Source: Colwellia psychrerythraea (GTDB lineage Bacteria > Pseudomonadota > Gammaproteobacteria > Enterobacterales > Alteromonadaceae). Taken from it: 64,000 nt of DNA. The translations under genes and the position numbers were made by a program. The DNA is taken from assembly GCF_000764185.1 (NCBI RefSeq), contig NZ_JQEC01000057.1:186001-250000 (forward strand), written 5' to 3'. Shown here in pieces: positions 42,083 through 49,893 of this stretch; the stretch's first letter is position 1, and each line of letters begins with the position of its first letter. The notes beneath the pieces were generated by a model. The model ran no database searches, was not told the origin of the DNA, and saw only the letters and a list, made by a program, of their open reading frames with translations.

Positions 42083-43228
42083 ATGACCAATTCAGATCCT
42101 GACTTTGATAAAAAGTTAACCAGTTTACGTGATGAAATTGATGAGATTGACAGTGATTTAGTCAAACTCTTACAAAGGCGATTAAGCGTTACCAGTAAAG
42201 TAGGACAATTAAAAAGTAGTGTAGGTAAACCTATTTACGATGGCAAACGTGAAGCGAGTTTGTTTGCTAAAAGACGTTTGCAAGCAAGTGACGCCGGTTT
42301 ATCTCCTGATCTAATTGAAGATGTTTTACGCCGCTTAATGCGTGATTCGTATGTTAGCCAAGATGCCAGTGGTTATCGCTGTGTGAACCCCGAGTGTAAA
42401 AAGGTTGTTGTAGTTGGCGGTAAAGGCCAGTTAGGCGCTGTTTTTGTTGATTTATTTAAACGCTCAGATTACCAAGTCGATATTATTGAACAGAACGATT
42501 GGCCACATAGTGAAGCTATTTTAGCTGATGCGAGTGTAGTCATTGTTGCTGTGCCAATTCGACTCACCTCTATGGTTATTCATCACCTTAATAACTTACC
42601 AAAAGAGTGCATTCTTGCTGATTTAACCAGTATCAAAGAGTCGCCTTTATTTGAAATGAAAAAGGCGCATGCAGGTCCCGTTGTTGGTTTACATCCAATG
42701 TTTGGCCCAGATGTAACCGGGTTAATTAAACAAACTATAATTAGCTGTGAAGGTCGATTTCCTGAACAATATCAATGGTTACTTGAGCAGTTTACAGTGT
42801 GGGGTGCTAAAATTTATCCGGTTGAAGCCCATGAACATGATGAAGCCATGTCGATGGTGCAAGTAATGCGTCATTTCTCGACTATTGCTTACGGGTATCA
42901 TTTGATGAGTGAAGGTGCAGATATTGAAAAATTGGTGGCAATGAGCTCACCTATTTATCGATTAGAGTTGGTTATGGTAGGCCGATTATTTGCTCAAGAC
43001 CCCACCCTATATGCCGATATTATTTTTGCTAACAAAGAGAACGTTAGCATGATGAAACGGTTTGCCTACCGATTTTTAGAACTACTTGAAGATGTCAGCC
43101 TTGATGATAAAGATGCCTTTGTTGATGTCTTTAACCTTGTTTCTGACTGGTTTGGTGATTATGCCGGTGACTTCCTTGAAGAAAGTAAGTCTATGTTATT
43201 AAAGGCTAATGAGCTGAAAAAGCATTAA
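42083..43228 (+). CDS. tyrA: Bifunctional chorismate mutase / prephenate dehydrogenase
   Basis: The T-protein of tyrosine synthesis. Residues 1-95 are an AroQ chorismate mutase (LRDEIDEIDSDLVKLLQRRL, VGQLKSSVGKPIYDGKREA). A short linker leads to the NAD-binding dehydrogenase (VVVVGGKGQLGAVF, about 109-122; LHPMFGPDV with the catalytic-region His; HEHDEAMSMVQVMRH). Length 381 matches E. coli TyrA. Usually feedback-inhibited by tyrosine. Confidence 0.97.
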   Translation: MTNSDPDFDKKLTSLRDEIDEIDSDLVKLLQRRLSVTSKVGQLKSSVGKPIYDGKREASLFAKRRLQASDAGLSPDLIEDVLRRLMRDSYVSQDASGYRCVNPECKKVVVVGGKGQLGAVFVDLFKRSDYQVDIIEQNDWPHSEAILADASVVIVAVPIRLTSMVIHHLNNLPKECILADLTSIKESPLFEMKKAHAGPVVGLHPMFGPDVTGLIKQTIISCEGRFPEQYQWLLEQFTVWGAKIYPVEAHEHDEAMSMVQVMRHFSTIAYGYHLMSEGADIEKLVAMSSPIYRLELVMVGRLFAQDPTLYADIIFANKENVSMMKRFAYRFLELLEDVSLDDKDAFVDVFNLVSDWFGDYAGDFLEESKSMLLKANELKKH

Positions 43229-43266
43229 GTCCACGTACCTTAAAGACGGCTCGAACTGAAAACTTA

Positions 43267-43325
43267 ATTTCACGCTAGTACTCATGCTTATAAAAGTACT
43301 CGCGTGAAATGCACCTCTTTTTTTA
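43267..43325 (+). terminator. Long hairpin and T tract after tyrA
   Basis: ATTTCACGC (43267-43275) pairs with GCGTGAAAT (43302-43310), with an inner AGTACT/AGTACT pairing; a run of T follows at 43318-43324. Lies between converging tyrA and the LysR gene. Confidence 0.65.
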
Positions 43326-43337
43326 CGAATCCAATCT

Positions 43338-44237
43338 TTAGTTTAAGGCTGAATTTTCTTGCAGTTGTTTGGCGAGTAAATCAATAAAACTTCTCACTTT
43401 AGCTGAGGAGAACTTATCTTCTCTATGTACTATATTAATGGGTTTAGCGGGATGCTCAAATGTTTCTAAGACAACTTTTAGTTGGTTATCCTTAAGCTCA
43501 TCGGCAACTTGATATGAAATAACCCGCGTAATACCTAAACCCTGTTTTGCGGCATTAATTGCCGCTTGATTTGTAGTCACGATTAATCTAGGTTTTATTT
43601 TCACCGTTTGGCTTTGTTTGTTAACCAAGAATTGCCAATCAGGATTAAGGCTACCTGTATTGGCGGCGATAAGAGTATGTTGTGCTAGTTGCTGACAATC
43701 TTGAGGAATACCATGTTTGTTTAAGTATTCCGGCGAAGCAACCAAGACTAACCTAACATTACCAACTTTTTTAGCGCGCATGCTTGAGTCAACTAATTCA
43801 CCAATACGAATGCCAACGTCATATCCCTCTTCGAGTAAATTAACCACTCTATCTAAGAATACGGCATTTACTTGTGTCTGCGGATATCGAGTTAAATAGT
43901 CGGTGATGGCTGGTAATACAAACTGCTGGCCAAAAAGCACTGGCGCAGTGACACTCAGTTTTCCTTGCGGTGTTGAATTAATGCCTAATGCAGCTTCGTT
44001 GGCAATGCTTACGTCTTGCAGAATCCTTTTGGCATCCTCTAAATAACGTGTGCCAGCTTCAGTCATCCGAACATAGCGAGTGGTTCTATTGAGCAGTTTA
44101 ACTTTTAGCTTGTCTTCTAAATGCACAATAGCTCGAGTAACCGTGGGCGCCGACATATTAAGACGCCTACTGGCGGCAGAAAATCCTTGTTCTTCAGCAA
44201 CGGCAATATAGACCTTCATTAAATGAAATAGATCCAT
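43338..44237 (-). CDS. LysR-family transcriptional regulator
   Basis: A 299-residue regulator: N-terminal winged helix (MDLFHLMKVYIAVAEEQGF, SAASRRLNMSAPTVTRAI, LEDKLKVKLLNRTTR) and a substrate-binding domain with GKLSVTAPVLFG and YDVGIRIGEL. It diverges from the AhpD-like gene with 184 bp between, so it very probably controls that operon (AhpD-like protein, flavoprotein, DUF1348). The effector is unknown; the targets suggest oxidative or electrophile stress. Confidence 0.93.
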   Translation of the reverse strand: MDLFHLMKVYIAVAEEQGFSAASRRLNMSAPTVTRAIVHLEDKLKVKLLNRTTRYVRMTEAGTRYLEDAKRILQDVSIANEAALGINSTPQGKLSVTAPVLFGQQFVLPAITDYLTRYPQTQVNAVFLDRVVNLLEEGYDVGIRIGELVDSSMRAKKVGNVRLVLVASPEYLNKHGIPQDCQQLAQHTLIAANTGSLNPDWQFLVNKQSQTVKIKPRLIVTTNQAAINAAKQGLGITRVISYQVADELKDNQLKVVLETFEHPAKPINIVHREDKFSSAKVRSFIDLLAKQLQENSALN

Positions 44238-44258
44238 TGTATTTTTACCTACTCATTG

Positions 44259-44273
44259 TTTCATAAATTGAAA
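44259..44273. promoter_or_regulatory. Candidate LysR-type operator in divergent promoter
   Basis: TTTCA-TAAAT-TGAAA, an interrupted palindrome flanked by further symmetric ATT/AAT bases, lies 22 bp from the LysR gene start and fits the T-(N)-A dyad of LysR sites. Confidence 0.45.
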
Positions 44274-44421
44274 TAATTAATTGTAAATCATGCCTATTCT
44301 TAATTAAACCGTTTTGTTTCACAATAACTTCATCGCTGGTTAACAGCATTAACCTTTAGTTGAGTAAATAACACAACTAGCGAAAAATTTATTTACACAA
44401 ACATAAAAGTAAGGAATAAAA

Positions 44422-44964
44422 ATGAGCCGTATTAATTTAGTAACCCCTGAGCAAGCAAACCCAGAGCAAGCAGAGCTTTATAGCGCGATAACAAGCCAAC
44501 TTGGCATGGTGCCAAATTTTTTAAAAGTTTTTGCTAATTCACCTGCAGCTTTAAAAGCATTTTTAGGTTTGCATACTATCGCGAACGAAGGAGAGTTAAC
44601 TGCTAAAACTAAAGAACGTATTGCTTTAGGCTTAGCTGAGAAAAATGCCTGTGAATATTGCGTTTCTGCCCATACTGCAATTGGCAAAGGTGTCGGTCTA
44701 ACCGCAGATGAAATGACTGCAAATAGAGCTGGTGGTAGTCAAGATGCACAAGCGGCAGTCGCGGTTAAATTTGCTCGCTCGTTAGCTGAGCACAACGGCG
44801 AAGTAACAACGGCTGAGTTACTAGAGATTCGTAATGCTGGTTATTCAGATGCGGAGATTGTTGAAATTATTACTCATGTTGGCATGAGTATAATGACTAA
44901 TATTTTGGGTAAAGCGAGTCGTGTTGCTATCGATTTCCCTAAAGTGGCATTGCAACCAGCATAA
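44422..44964 (+). CDS. Carboxymuconolactone decarboxylase / AhpD-like protein
   Basis: A 180-residue AhpD-fold protein. The CxxC redox motif (Cys77, Cys80) with His84 in NACEYCVSAHTAIG is the peroxidase-type centre. LGMVPNFLKVFANSPAALKAF and the C-terminal VEIITHVGMSIMTNILGK are typical of the peroxidase-related subfamily. AAGGA precedes the ATG. It heads an operon-like set with the flavoprotein gene and the broken DUF1348 gene. Likely reduces organic peroxides or similar electrophiles. Confidence 0.9.
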   Translation: MSRINLVTPEQANPEQAELYSAITSQLGMVPNFLKVFANSPAALKAFLGLHTIANEGELTAKTKERIALGLAEKNACEYCVSAHTAIGKGVGLTADEMTANRAGGSQDAQAAVAVKFARSLAEHNGEVTTAELLEIRNAGYSDAEIVEIITHVGMSIMTNILGKASRVAIDFPKVALQPA

Positions 44965-44974
44965 AGTCTTAAGC

Positions 44975-45005
44975 AGTCCAAATGAATAGGCCGTTGATTT
45001 GGACT
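44975..45005 (+). terminator. Hairpin between AhpD-like and flavoprotein genes
   Basis: AGTCCAAAT pairs with ATTTGGACT over 9 bp with a 13-nt loop. No T tract follows, so it may be a processing or partial attenuation site rather than a full terminator. Confidence 0.45.
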
Positions 45006-45106
45006 CGTTTAGCAATTGTTTGCATCATACGTTAAACAAGTTATTAGAAAATAAAATTAGCAGAAAAGACATTAGTGAAGTCTAGAGATCTTTTAGGAGT
45101 CAAACA

Positions 45107-46714
45107 ATGGCACATAAATATGCGCAACTAGTATTTACTGAAACAGTAAGAGCAATGCAGAAAGAGCAAAATAGCCGAGCAGGTTATGCCAGCATGGATC
45201 AAGGAGAAGATTACAACTTTCTTCTCTCCAATGTTGAAGCAGACTTTATTGGCCAGCGCGATAGCTTATATATGGCCAGTGTTAGTGAAACCGATTGGCC
45301 CTATGTTCAGCATCGCGGCGGCCCTAAAGGTTTCTTAAAAGTGCTTGATGCTTCGACACTAGGTTTCGCTGACTATAAAGGTAACCGTCAATATGTCAGT
45401 GCTGGTAACTTTCGCAATAATGATCGTGTAGCGCTTATCTTTGTTGACTATCCAAATAAACGTCGCTTAAAATTGATGGGGAGAATTAGCCTAGTAGCAG
45501 AAGATGATTGGCAAACTCTTGCTAGTCTTGAGGATGATCATTACCGAGCCAAAGTAGAGCGTGGATTTACTATAAAAGTAGAGGCGTTTGATTGGAATTG
45601 CCCACAACATATCACCCCTAGATATAGTGAAAGTGAGCTTGAGTCATTAATTGCGCCACTGACCAATGAGATAGGCGAGTTAAAAGAACACTTGAAAGAA
45701 AAGCTACAGCCAGAGTCAACTTTACAGAGCTATCCGCAAACATCAGGCGAGGGGGAATTACCGCTAGTTATTAGTGGCATCAGACAACTGACTCCTCGTA
45801 TTAGAGCGATTGAACTCAAACATGCAAACGGAGATGCACTACCTGCTTTTGCAGCTGGAGCACATTTGTCGATCCCTGTGGTATTAGAAGATGGCAAGCT
45901 CACCCACCGACATTATTCAATTTGCTCAAATCCGAGCAGAAGCAACAGTTATGAAATTGCAGTGCTAAATGAGCCAAACCAAGAACAAATTAGACAAAGT
46001 GGCTCTGCGGTTATCCATCAACATTTCACCCTTGGGCTTCGATTAGATTGTTCAATGCCGGGAAACTACTTTCACCTGGAGCAGTCAACGGCTCCTATTG
46101 TTTTGATCGCTGGTGGTATTGGCATTACACCTATTAAAGCGATGGCCTTAACGTTAATTAGTCAGGGAGGTGAGTTTTCATTGCATTATTGTGGTCGTTC
46201 AATTGATGAAATGGCTTTTAGCGATAGGTTAACAAGACAAATAGGCAATAAATTAACTTTATACGCAGCTGATGAAGGCAATAAACTGAATATAAAGAAA
46301 CTCTTAACAACCTCGCCAAAAGAGGCTCACTTTTACTTTTGTGGTCCACAAAAATTAATAGACCAGATACTTAGTACCGCACAAGCGCTGGGCATTGCCA
46401 AGAGCCAATTACATTTTGAGCGTTTTGTCAGTAATCAAGATATTACTGCACAACCTTTTACCGTGAAACTTAATAGTTCACAAAAAAAAATTACGGTTTC
46501 AGTCCAAGAGTCTATTTTAGATGCTGTTTTAGCACAAGGTATTGATGTGCCTTATAGCTGCAAAAGCGGGGCGTGTAGAGCATGCGTGGTTACTGTTGTT
46601 AAAGGCGATGTCATTCATAAAGATGAATGCCTAACCGAAGCTGATAAATCGAATAAATTAATGTGCCTATGCGTTTCTAGAGCAGCGCAAGACACCTTAG
46701 AACTAGAGCTTTAA
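45107..46714 (+). CDS. Pyridoxamine-phosphate-oxidase-like / ferredoxin-reductase / 2Fe-2S fusion flavoprotein
   Basis: A 535-residue three-part protein. Residues 1-185 are a split-barrel FMN-binding domain (ADFIGQRDSLYMASVSETDWPY is the family start; VQHRGGPKGFLKV). Residues about 215-440 are a ferredoxin-NADP-reductase-like module with FAD site HRHYSIC and NAD(P) site APIVLIAGGIGITPIKAM. The C-terminus is a plant-type ferredoxin with Cys485, Cys490, Cys493 and Cys522. Electrons would pass from NAD(P)H through FAD and iron-sulfur to the split barrel or an outside acceptor. AGGAG precedes the ATG. Such fusions sit beside AhpD-like and DUF1348 genes under a divergent LysR regulator in other bacteria; the substrate is not known. 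Confidence 0.88.
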   Translation: MAHKYAQLVFTETVRAMQKEQNSRAGYASMDQGEDYNFLLSNVEADFIGQRDSLYMASVSETDWPYVQHRGGPKGFLKVLDASTLGFADYKGNRQYVSAGNFRNNDRVALIFVDYPNKRRLKLMGRISLVAEDDWQTLASLEDDHYRAKVERGFTIKVEAFDWNCPQHITPRYSESELESLIAPLTNEIGELKEHLKEKLQPESTLQSYPQTSGEGELPLVISGIRQLTPRIRAIELKHANGDALPAFAAGAHLSIPVVLEDGKLTHRHYSICSNPSRSNSYEIAVLNEPNQEQIRQSGSAVIHQHFTLGLRLDCSMPGNYFHLEQSTAPIVLIAGGIGITPIKAMALTLISQGGEFSLHYCGRSIDEMAFSDRLTRQIGNKLTLYAADEGNKLNIKKLLTTSPKEAHFYFCGPQKLIDQILSTAQALGIAKSQLHFERFVSNQDITAQPFTVKLNSSQKKITVSVQESILDAVLAQGIDVPYSCKSGACRACVVTVVKGDVIHKDECLTEADKSNKLMCLCVSRAAQDTLELEL

Positions 46715-46728
46715 AATAAGGAAAGTTT

Positions 46729-47488
46729 ATGAGCACGAACCCGACCCCAAAGATAAGCCTCGAACAAGAAAAAATTCGCTTGCCAGTGCCATCATTCACT
46801 TTGATTACCGCACAAGAAAAAGTAAGAAAGGCAGAAGATGGTTGGAATAGCCAAGATCCAGTTAATACCAATTCCACTAAGTTTCTTCCCACTCAGCGAC
46901 AGTTAAAAGTCTTAGAGGCAAGGCATTGATTGTGGATAATGGTTATTCCCTTATCAAAATCAATAACGCAGCATCTAAGCCTTTTAAACTCGCCCTTCGG
47001 GAGCTTTCCAGCGGTTAGATAACCGCACAGAATTTCTTTCATATAGAGTGACTATATGCAAAAAAATTATATTTGTTCTCAAACCGTTGGCAAGCTCTGA
47101 GTGGGAACTAACTTAATGGACTTGGTATGAGGTAGCAACCGCCTACAGTTTACAAAGTGTTTGGCGCAATAGAGATACTTTTTTACAAGGTAGGTCTGCC
47201 ATTGTTAAATTTTTAACTGAAAAGTGGCAACGAGAACAGGAGTATCGTTTGATTAAGGAGTTATGGGCTTTTGATGACAGTACGTTTTGCTTATGAATGG
47301 TTAGATACCCAAGGGCATGGTATCGCTCCTATGGTAATGAAAACTGGCAATTTAACGACAAAGGACTGATGGTTGAACGTCATGCCAGTATAAATGACCT
47401 TAAAATTACAGAACAAGAGCGCAAGTTACATTGCCCTCAAGGCAGACGACCGGCAGATCATGCAAGTTTAACCGAACTCGGTCTATAA
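46729..47488 (+). pseudogene. DUF1348 (NTF2-like) gene disrupted by a 262-bp element and two indels
   Basis: The gene starts well (AAGGAAAG before ATG, 15 bp after the flavoprotein gene) and codes the DUF1348 start VRKAEDGWNSQDPVN. The 262-bp element (46866-47127) then interrupts it. If the element is removed, codon AAT is rebuilt and the frame continues EVATAYSLQSVWRNRDTFL, ... KWQREQEYRLIKELWAFDD. At 47279 an apparent 11-nt deletion shifts to the frame reading VRFAYEWLDTQG, and near 47316 a 1-nt loss returns to the frame reading WYRSYGNENWQF ... to the normal family end TELGL. The gene is therefore dead by three lesions. The family is a small NTF2-like fold of unknown role that is normally co-encoded with these neighbours. 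Confidence 0.9.
46866..47127 (+). repeat. 262-bp MITE-like inverted-repeat element, copy 2 (inserted in DUF1348 gene)
   Basis: Begins TACCAATTCCACTAAGT and ends ACTTAATGGACTTGGTA, imperfect inverse ends. It has the same length and orientation as copy 1 (3723-3984) and carries the same GAGGCAAGGCATTGATT block at the same offset (46915-46931). A small hairpin CGCCCTTCGGGAG-like region (46991-47003) lies in the middle in both copies. Removing exactly this interval restores the host reading frame, which fixes its borders; an obvious longer target duplication is not seen. Confidence 0.88.
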
Positions 47489-47747
47489 AACATATTACAG
47501 CGGGCACTAAACTTTATCTAAATCACTTTGCACCATAGGCTGATGTGGGTATTTTGTCATATTAAAGTTGATGATGACACTCTATTTATAGGGCGTTATA
47601 GCCATCATATCCATACGATAACATTGCAAATTCTGCTATATAAGCTATAAAAATATATGCAATCGTTATATTGGTTAAAATAATTAACTCAGATATAAAT
47701 TTGTCGATTGATAACTTCCTTATAGTTAGCAGTGAGTAATTTCATTT

Positions 47748-48536
47748 ATGAAAAAACACTTTAAGTTATTGTTATTTATTACTTTGTTGTTCATTCCGAC
47801 AGTGAGGGGTGTTGCTGCTGAGCAAGATTTAACATCCGTCATTATTGTTACTGGCAGTTACCCACCAGCCATCAATGAGGCTGATGAGGATAAAGGTTAC
47901 GTATCTCGACTCGTTGCCGATGCTTTTGCATTAGAGGGAATTAAAACTAAATTTACTTTTGTGCCCTGGGCTAGAGGCTTGCGAATGATAAGGTTGGGCC
48001 ATGAAGCTTGTATTATGTATTACGCAAAAACCCCTGATAGAATTAAATCATTTATTTTTAGTGAGCCACTATTTGAAGAAGAGTGGCTTTTTTTTCACTT
48101 AAAAAGCACCCCTGTTAAGTGGCAAGAACTAACTGACTTATCTCGTTATATCATTGGGGCCACACTAAGCTACACCTATAGTGAGGAATTTCATAAGTTG
48201 GCTGATCAACAAGAATTAAGTGTGCACTGGGTTGCCAGAGATGAACAAAACTGGAAAATGCTAATGGGAGGTAGAATTGATATATTTCCTAGTGTAAAAA
48301 CCGGTTGGTATCAATTGCGGCAGCTTTATAGTGAAGCAGCAATTAAGCAGGTTACCACACATTCTAAACCACTCAAAACACAGTTAAACTATTTACTCTG
48401 TTCTAAAGACCATCCTAATGCCGAGTACTTCAGAGACAAGTTTAACCAAGGGTTTACCAAGTTAAAAAAATTGCGTCCCATTTCTTATTATATTCCTGAT
48501 ACTAACAGCAAAACATGGCCTGTTGAAATTAATTAA
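47748..48536 (+). CDS. Periplasmic solute-binding family 3-like protein
   Basis: A 262-residue exported protein: signal peptide ending near GVAA (residue 24), then IIVTGSYPPAIN, the SBP-3 core FVPWARGLRMIRLGHEACIMYYAKTPDR, FSEPLFEEEWLFF, and a C-terminal lobe with GGRIDIFPSVKTG. No transporter permease is near. It is 79 bp ahead of a porin gene and a chemoreceptor in the same direction, so it may deliver a ligand to sensing rather than to uptake; this is an inference. Confidence 0.8.
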   Translation: MKKHFKLLLFITLLFIPTVRGVAAEQDLTSVIIVTGSYPPAINEADEDKGYVSRLVADAFALEGIKTKFTFVPWARGLRMIRLGHEACIMYYAKTPDRIKSFIFSEPLFEEEWLFFHLKSTPVKWQELTDLSRYIIGATLSYTYSEEFHKLADQQELSVHWVARDEQNWKMLMGGRIDIFPSVKTGWYQLRQLYSEAAIKQVTTHSKPLKTQLNYLLCSKDHPNAEYFRDKFNQGFTKLKKLRPISYYIPDTNSKTWPVEIN

Positions 48537-48615
48537 TCAGTTAGATCATAAGCCATAAAAGCTATAGGTTTTTGGCAAATATATAATTTTATTGCGAGGT
48601 AATTAGGTCTATATT

Positions 48616-49845
48616 ATGAAAAAATCAACAATAATTTTACTACCCTTATGCTTTTCTCAGGCATGTTTTTCTGCTGAGCAAGAAGAATTGATCAACAAAG
48701 TAAAGCAACTTGAAATAGAAATACAGCAATTAAAAAAAGCAGTACATGCAGTTGATAAAAGTACTGCGGCTAACAAAGTCGTTGAAAAAGAAGATGCTGG
48801 CATTACTTTGGGGGGGGCTGTGCGTTTTCAATATGTATATGAAGATTACAATGATAATAATAGCAGTCGAGGAGGCGACCTAGACTTTGATATATTTCGT
48901 CTTGATTTAAATGGCGAAGTTGGCGGGGTGATATTGTCGGCGCAATATCGTTGGTTTCAATATATGAATGTTATTCATCACGCCTGGGTTGGCTACGATT
49001 TTGATGAGCAATGGCAAGGGCAAATAGGCATAACTCGCGTACCATTTGGTAATTTAAATTATAACTCTCACAACTACTTTTTTAGCAGTAATTATTATGT
49101 AGGTTTAGAAGATGATTACGATGCCGGTATTAAGTTTATTAGAAAAAATGATAAACATGACTTACGGATTGCCTTTTTCTTCACCGATGAAATGGGCGGT
49201 ATAGACGGTTACGTAGATAACAGAAGCGATAGGTATTCCTATGATATTGTTGGCGTTCGCGCAGCGGATGAAGGAATTTATGATCAACCTAATCTAGAAG
49301 CTGCTGAACACAATACTTTGAGTTTACGTTATGCCTATCAGTTAGATAACGTTGAACTGGGTTTTTCTTGGTTATCAGGAGATATACGAGGTGCTACTTC
49401 ATCGATTGGTGATAGAACGGCTTTTGCTGTTCATACTGATGCGCAATTTAATCGCTGGAATGTAAAGCTGCAATATACTGATTATCATTATGACTTTGAT
49501 AGTTATTCGCCACAAATAGCCGTTGGAGCTTACAGCTTTTATGATTCTATTCCGAGCGAAGCTAAGCTTTATACCTTTAATGTTGCCTATTTACAGCCGG
49601 TTAAATTCGGCCCTATCACATCCTTAAATTTCTATAATAACTACAACATGATGACGGATAAATCAGGCAACTTTAATAATGACACTATTATGAATGTCTT
49701 AGGCATAGCTATTTCTGCAGGCGGGCTTTATACCTATGTCGATTTAGTCAGAGCACAGAACCAACCATTCGTTGGCGGCACTATGGCCGGTGATAGTGAT
49801 GACTGGCAAACTAGGTTTAATATTAACTTTGGTTATTACTTTTAG
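48616..49845 (+). CDS. Outer-membrane porin with N-terminal coiled coil
   Basis: A 409-residue outer-membrane protein. Signal peptide ending FSA (about residue 19), a coiled coil (EELINKVKQLEIEIQQLKKAV, about 23-43) as in trimeric porins anchored to peptidoglycan or the partner subunit, then about 16 predicted strands (GAVRFQYVYEDYND, FRLDLNGEVGG, GQIGITRVPFG) and the terminal FNINFGYYF. Fits phosphate-selective-type or general porins of marine bacteria. Likely transcribed with the genes on either side. Confidence 0.83.
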   Translation: MKKSTIILLPLCFSQACFSAEQEELINKVKQLEIEIQQLKKAVHAVDKSTAANKVVEKEDAGITLGGAVRFQYVYEDYNDNNSSRGGDLDFDIFRLDLNGEVGGVILSAQYRWFQYMNVIHHAWVGYDFDEQWQGQIGITRVPFGNLNYNSHNYFFSSNYYVGLEDDYDAGIKFIRKNDKHDLRIAFFFTDEMGGIDGYVDNRSDRYSYDIVGVRAADEGIYDQPNLEAAEHNTLSLRYAYQLDNVELGFSWLSGDIRGATSSIGDRTAFAVHTDAQFNRWNVKLQYTDYHYDFDSYSPQIAVGAYSFYDSIPSEAKLYTFNVAYLQPVKFGPITSLNFYNNYNMMTDKSGNFNNDTIMNVLGIAISAGGLYTYVDLVRAQNQPFVGGTMAGDSDDWQTRFNINFGYYF

Positions 49846-49893
49846 AGTGTTGTTAAGTGAATTTAAAGTTGTTTAAAGGAAAGGGTTAAACTT

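Noticed and set aside
46729..46929. A complete 66-residue gene after the flavoprotein gene
   Set aside because: Its last 20 codons are mobile-element sequence; the true gene continues after the element.
47297..47488. A separate 63-residue gene
   Set aside because: It is the 3' part of the broken DUF1348 gene, without its own start signals.
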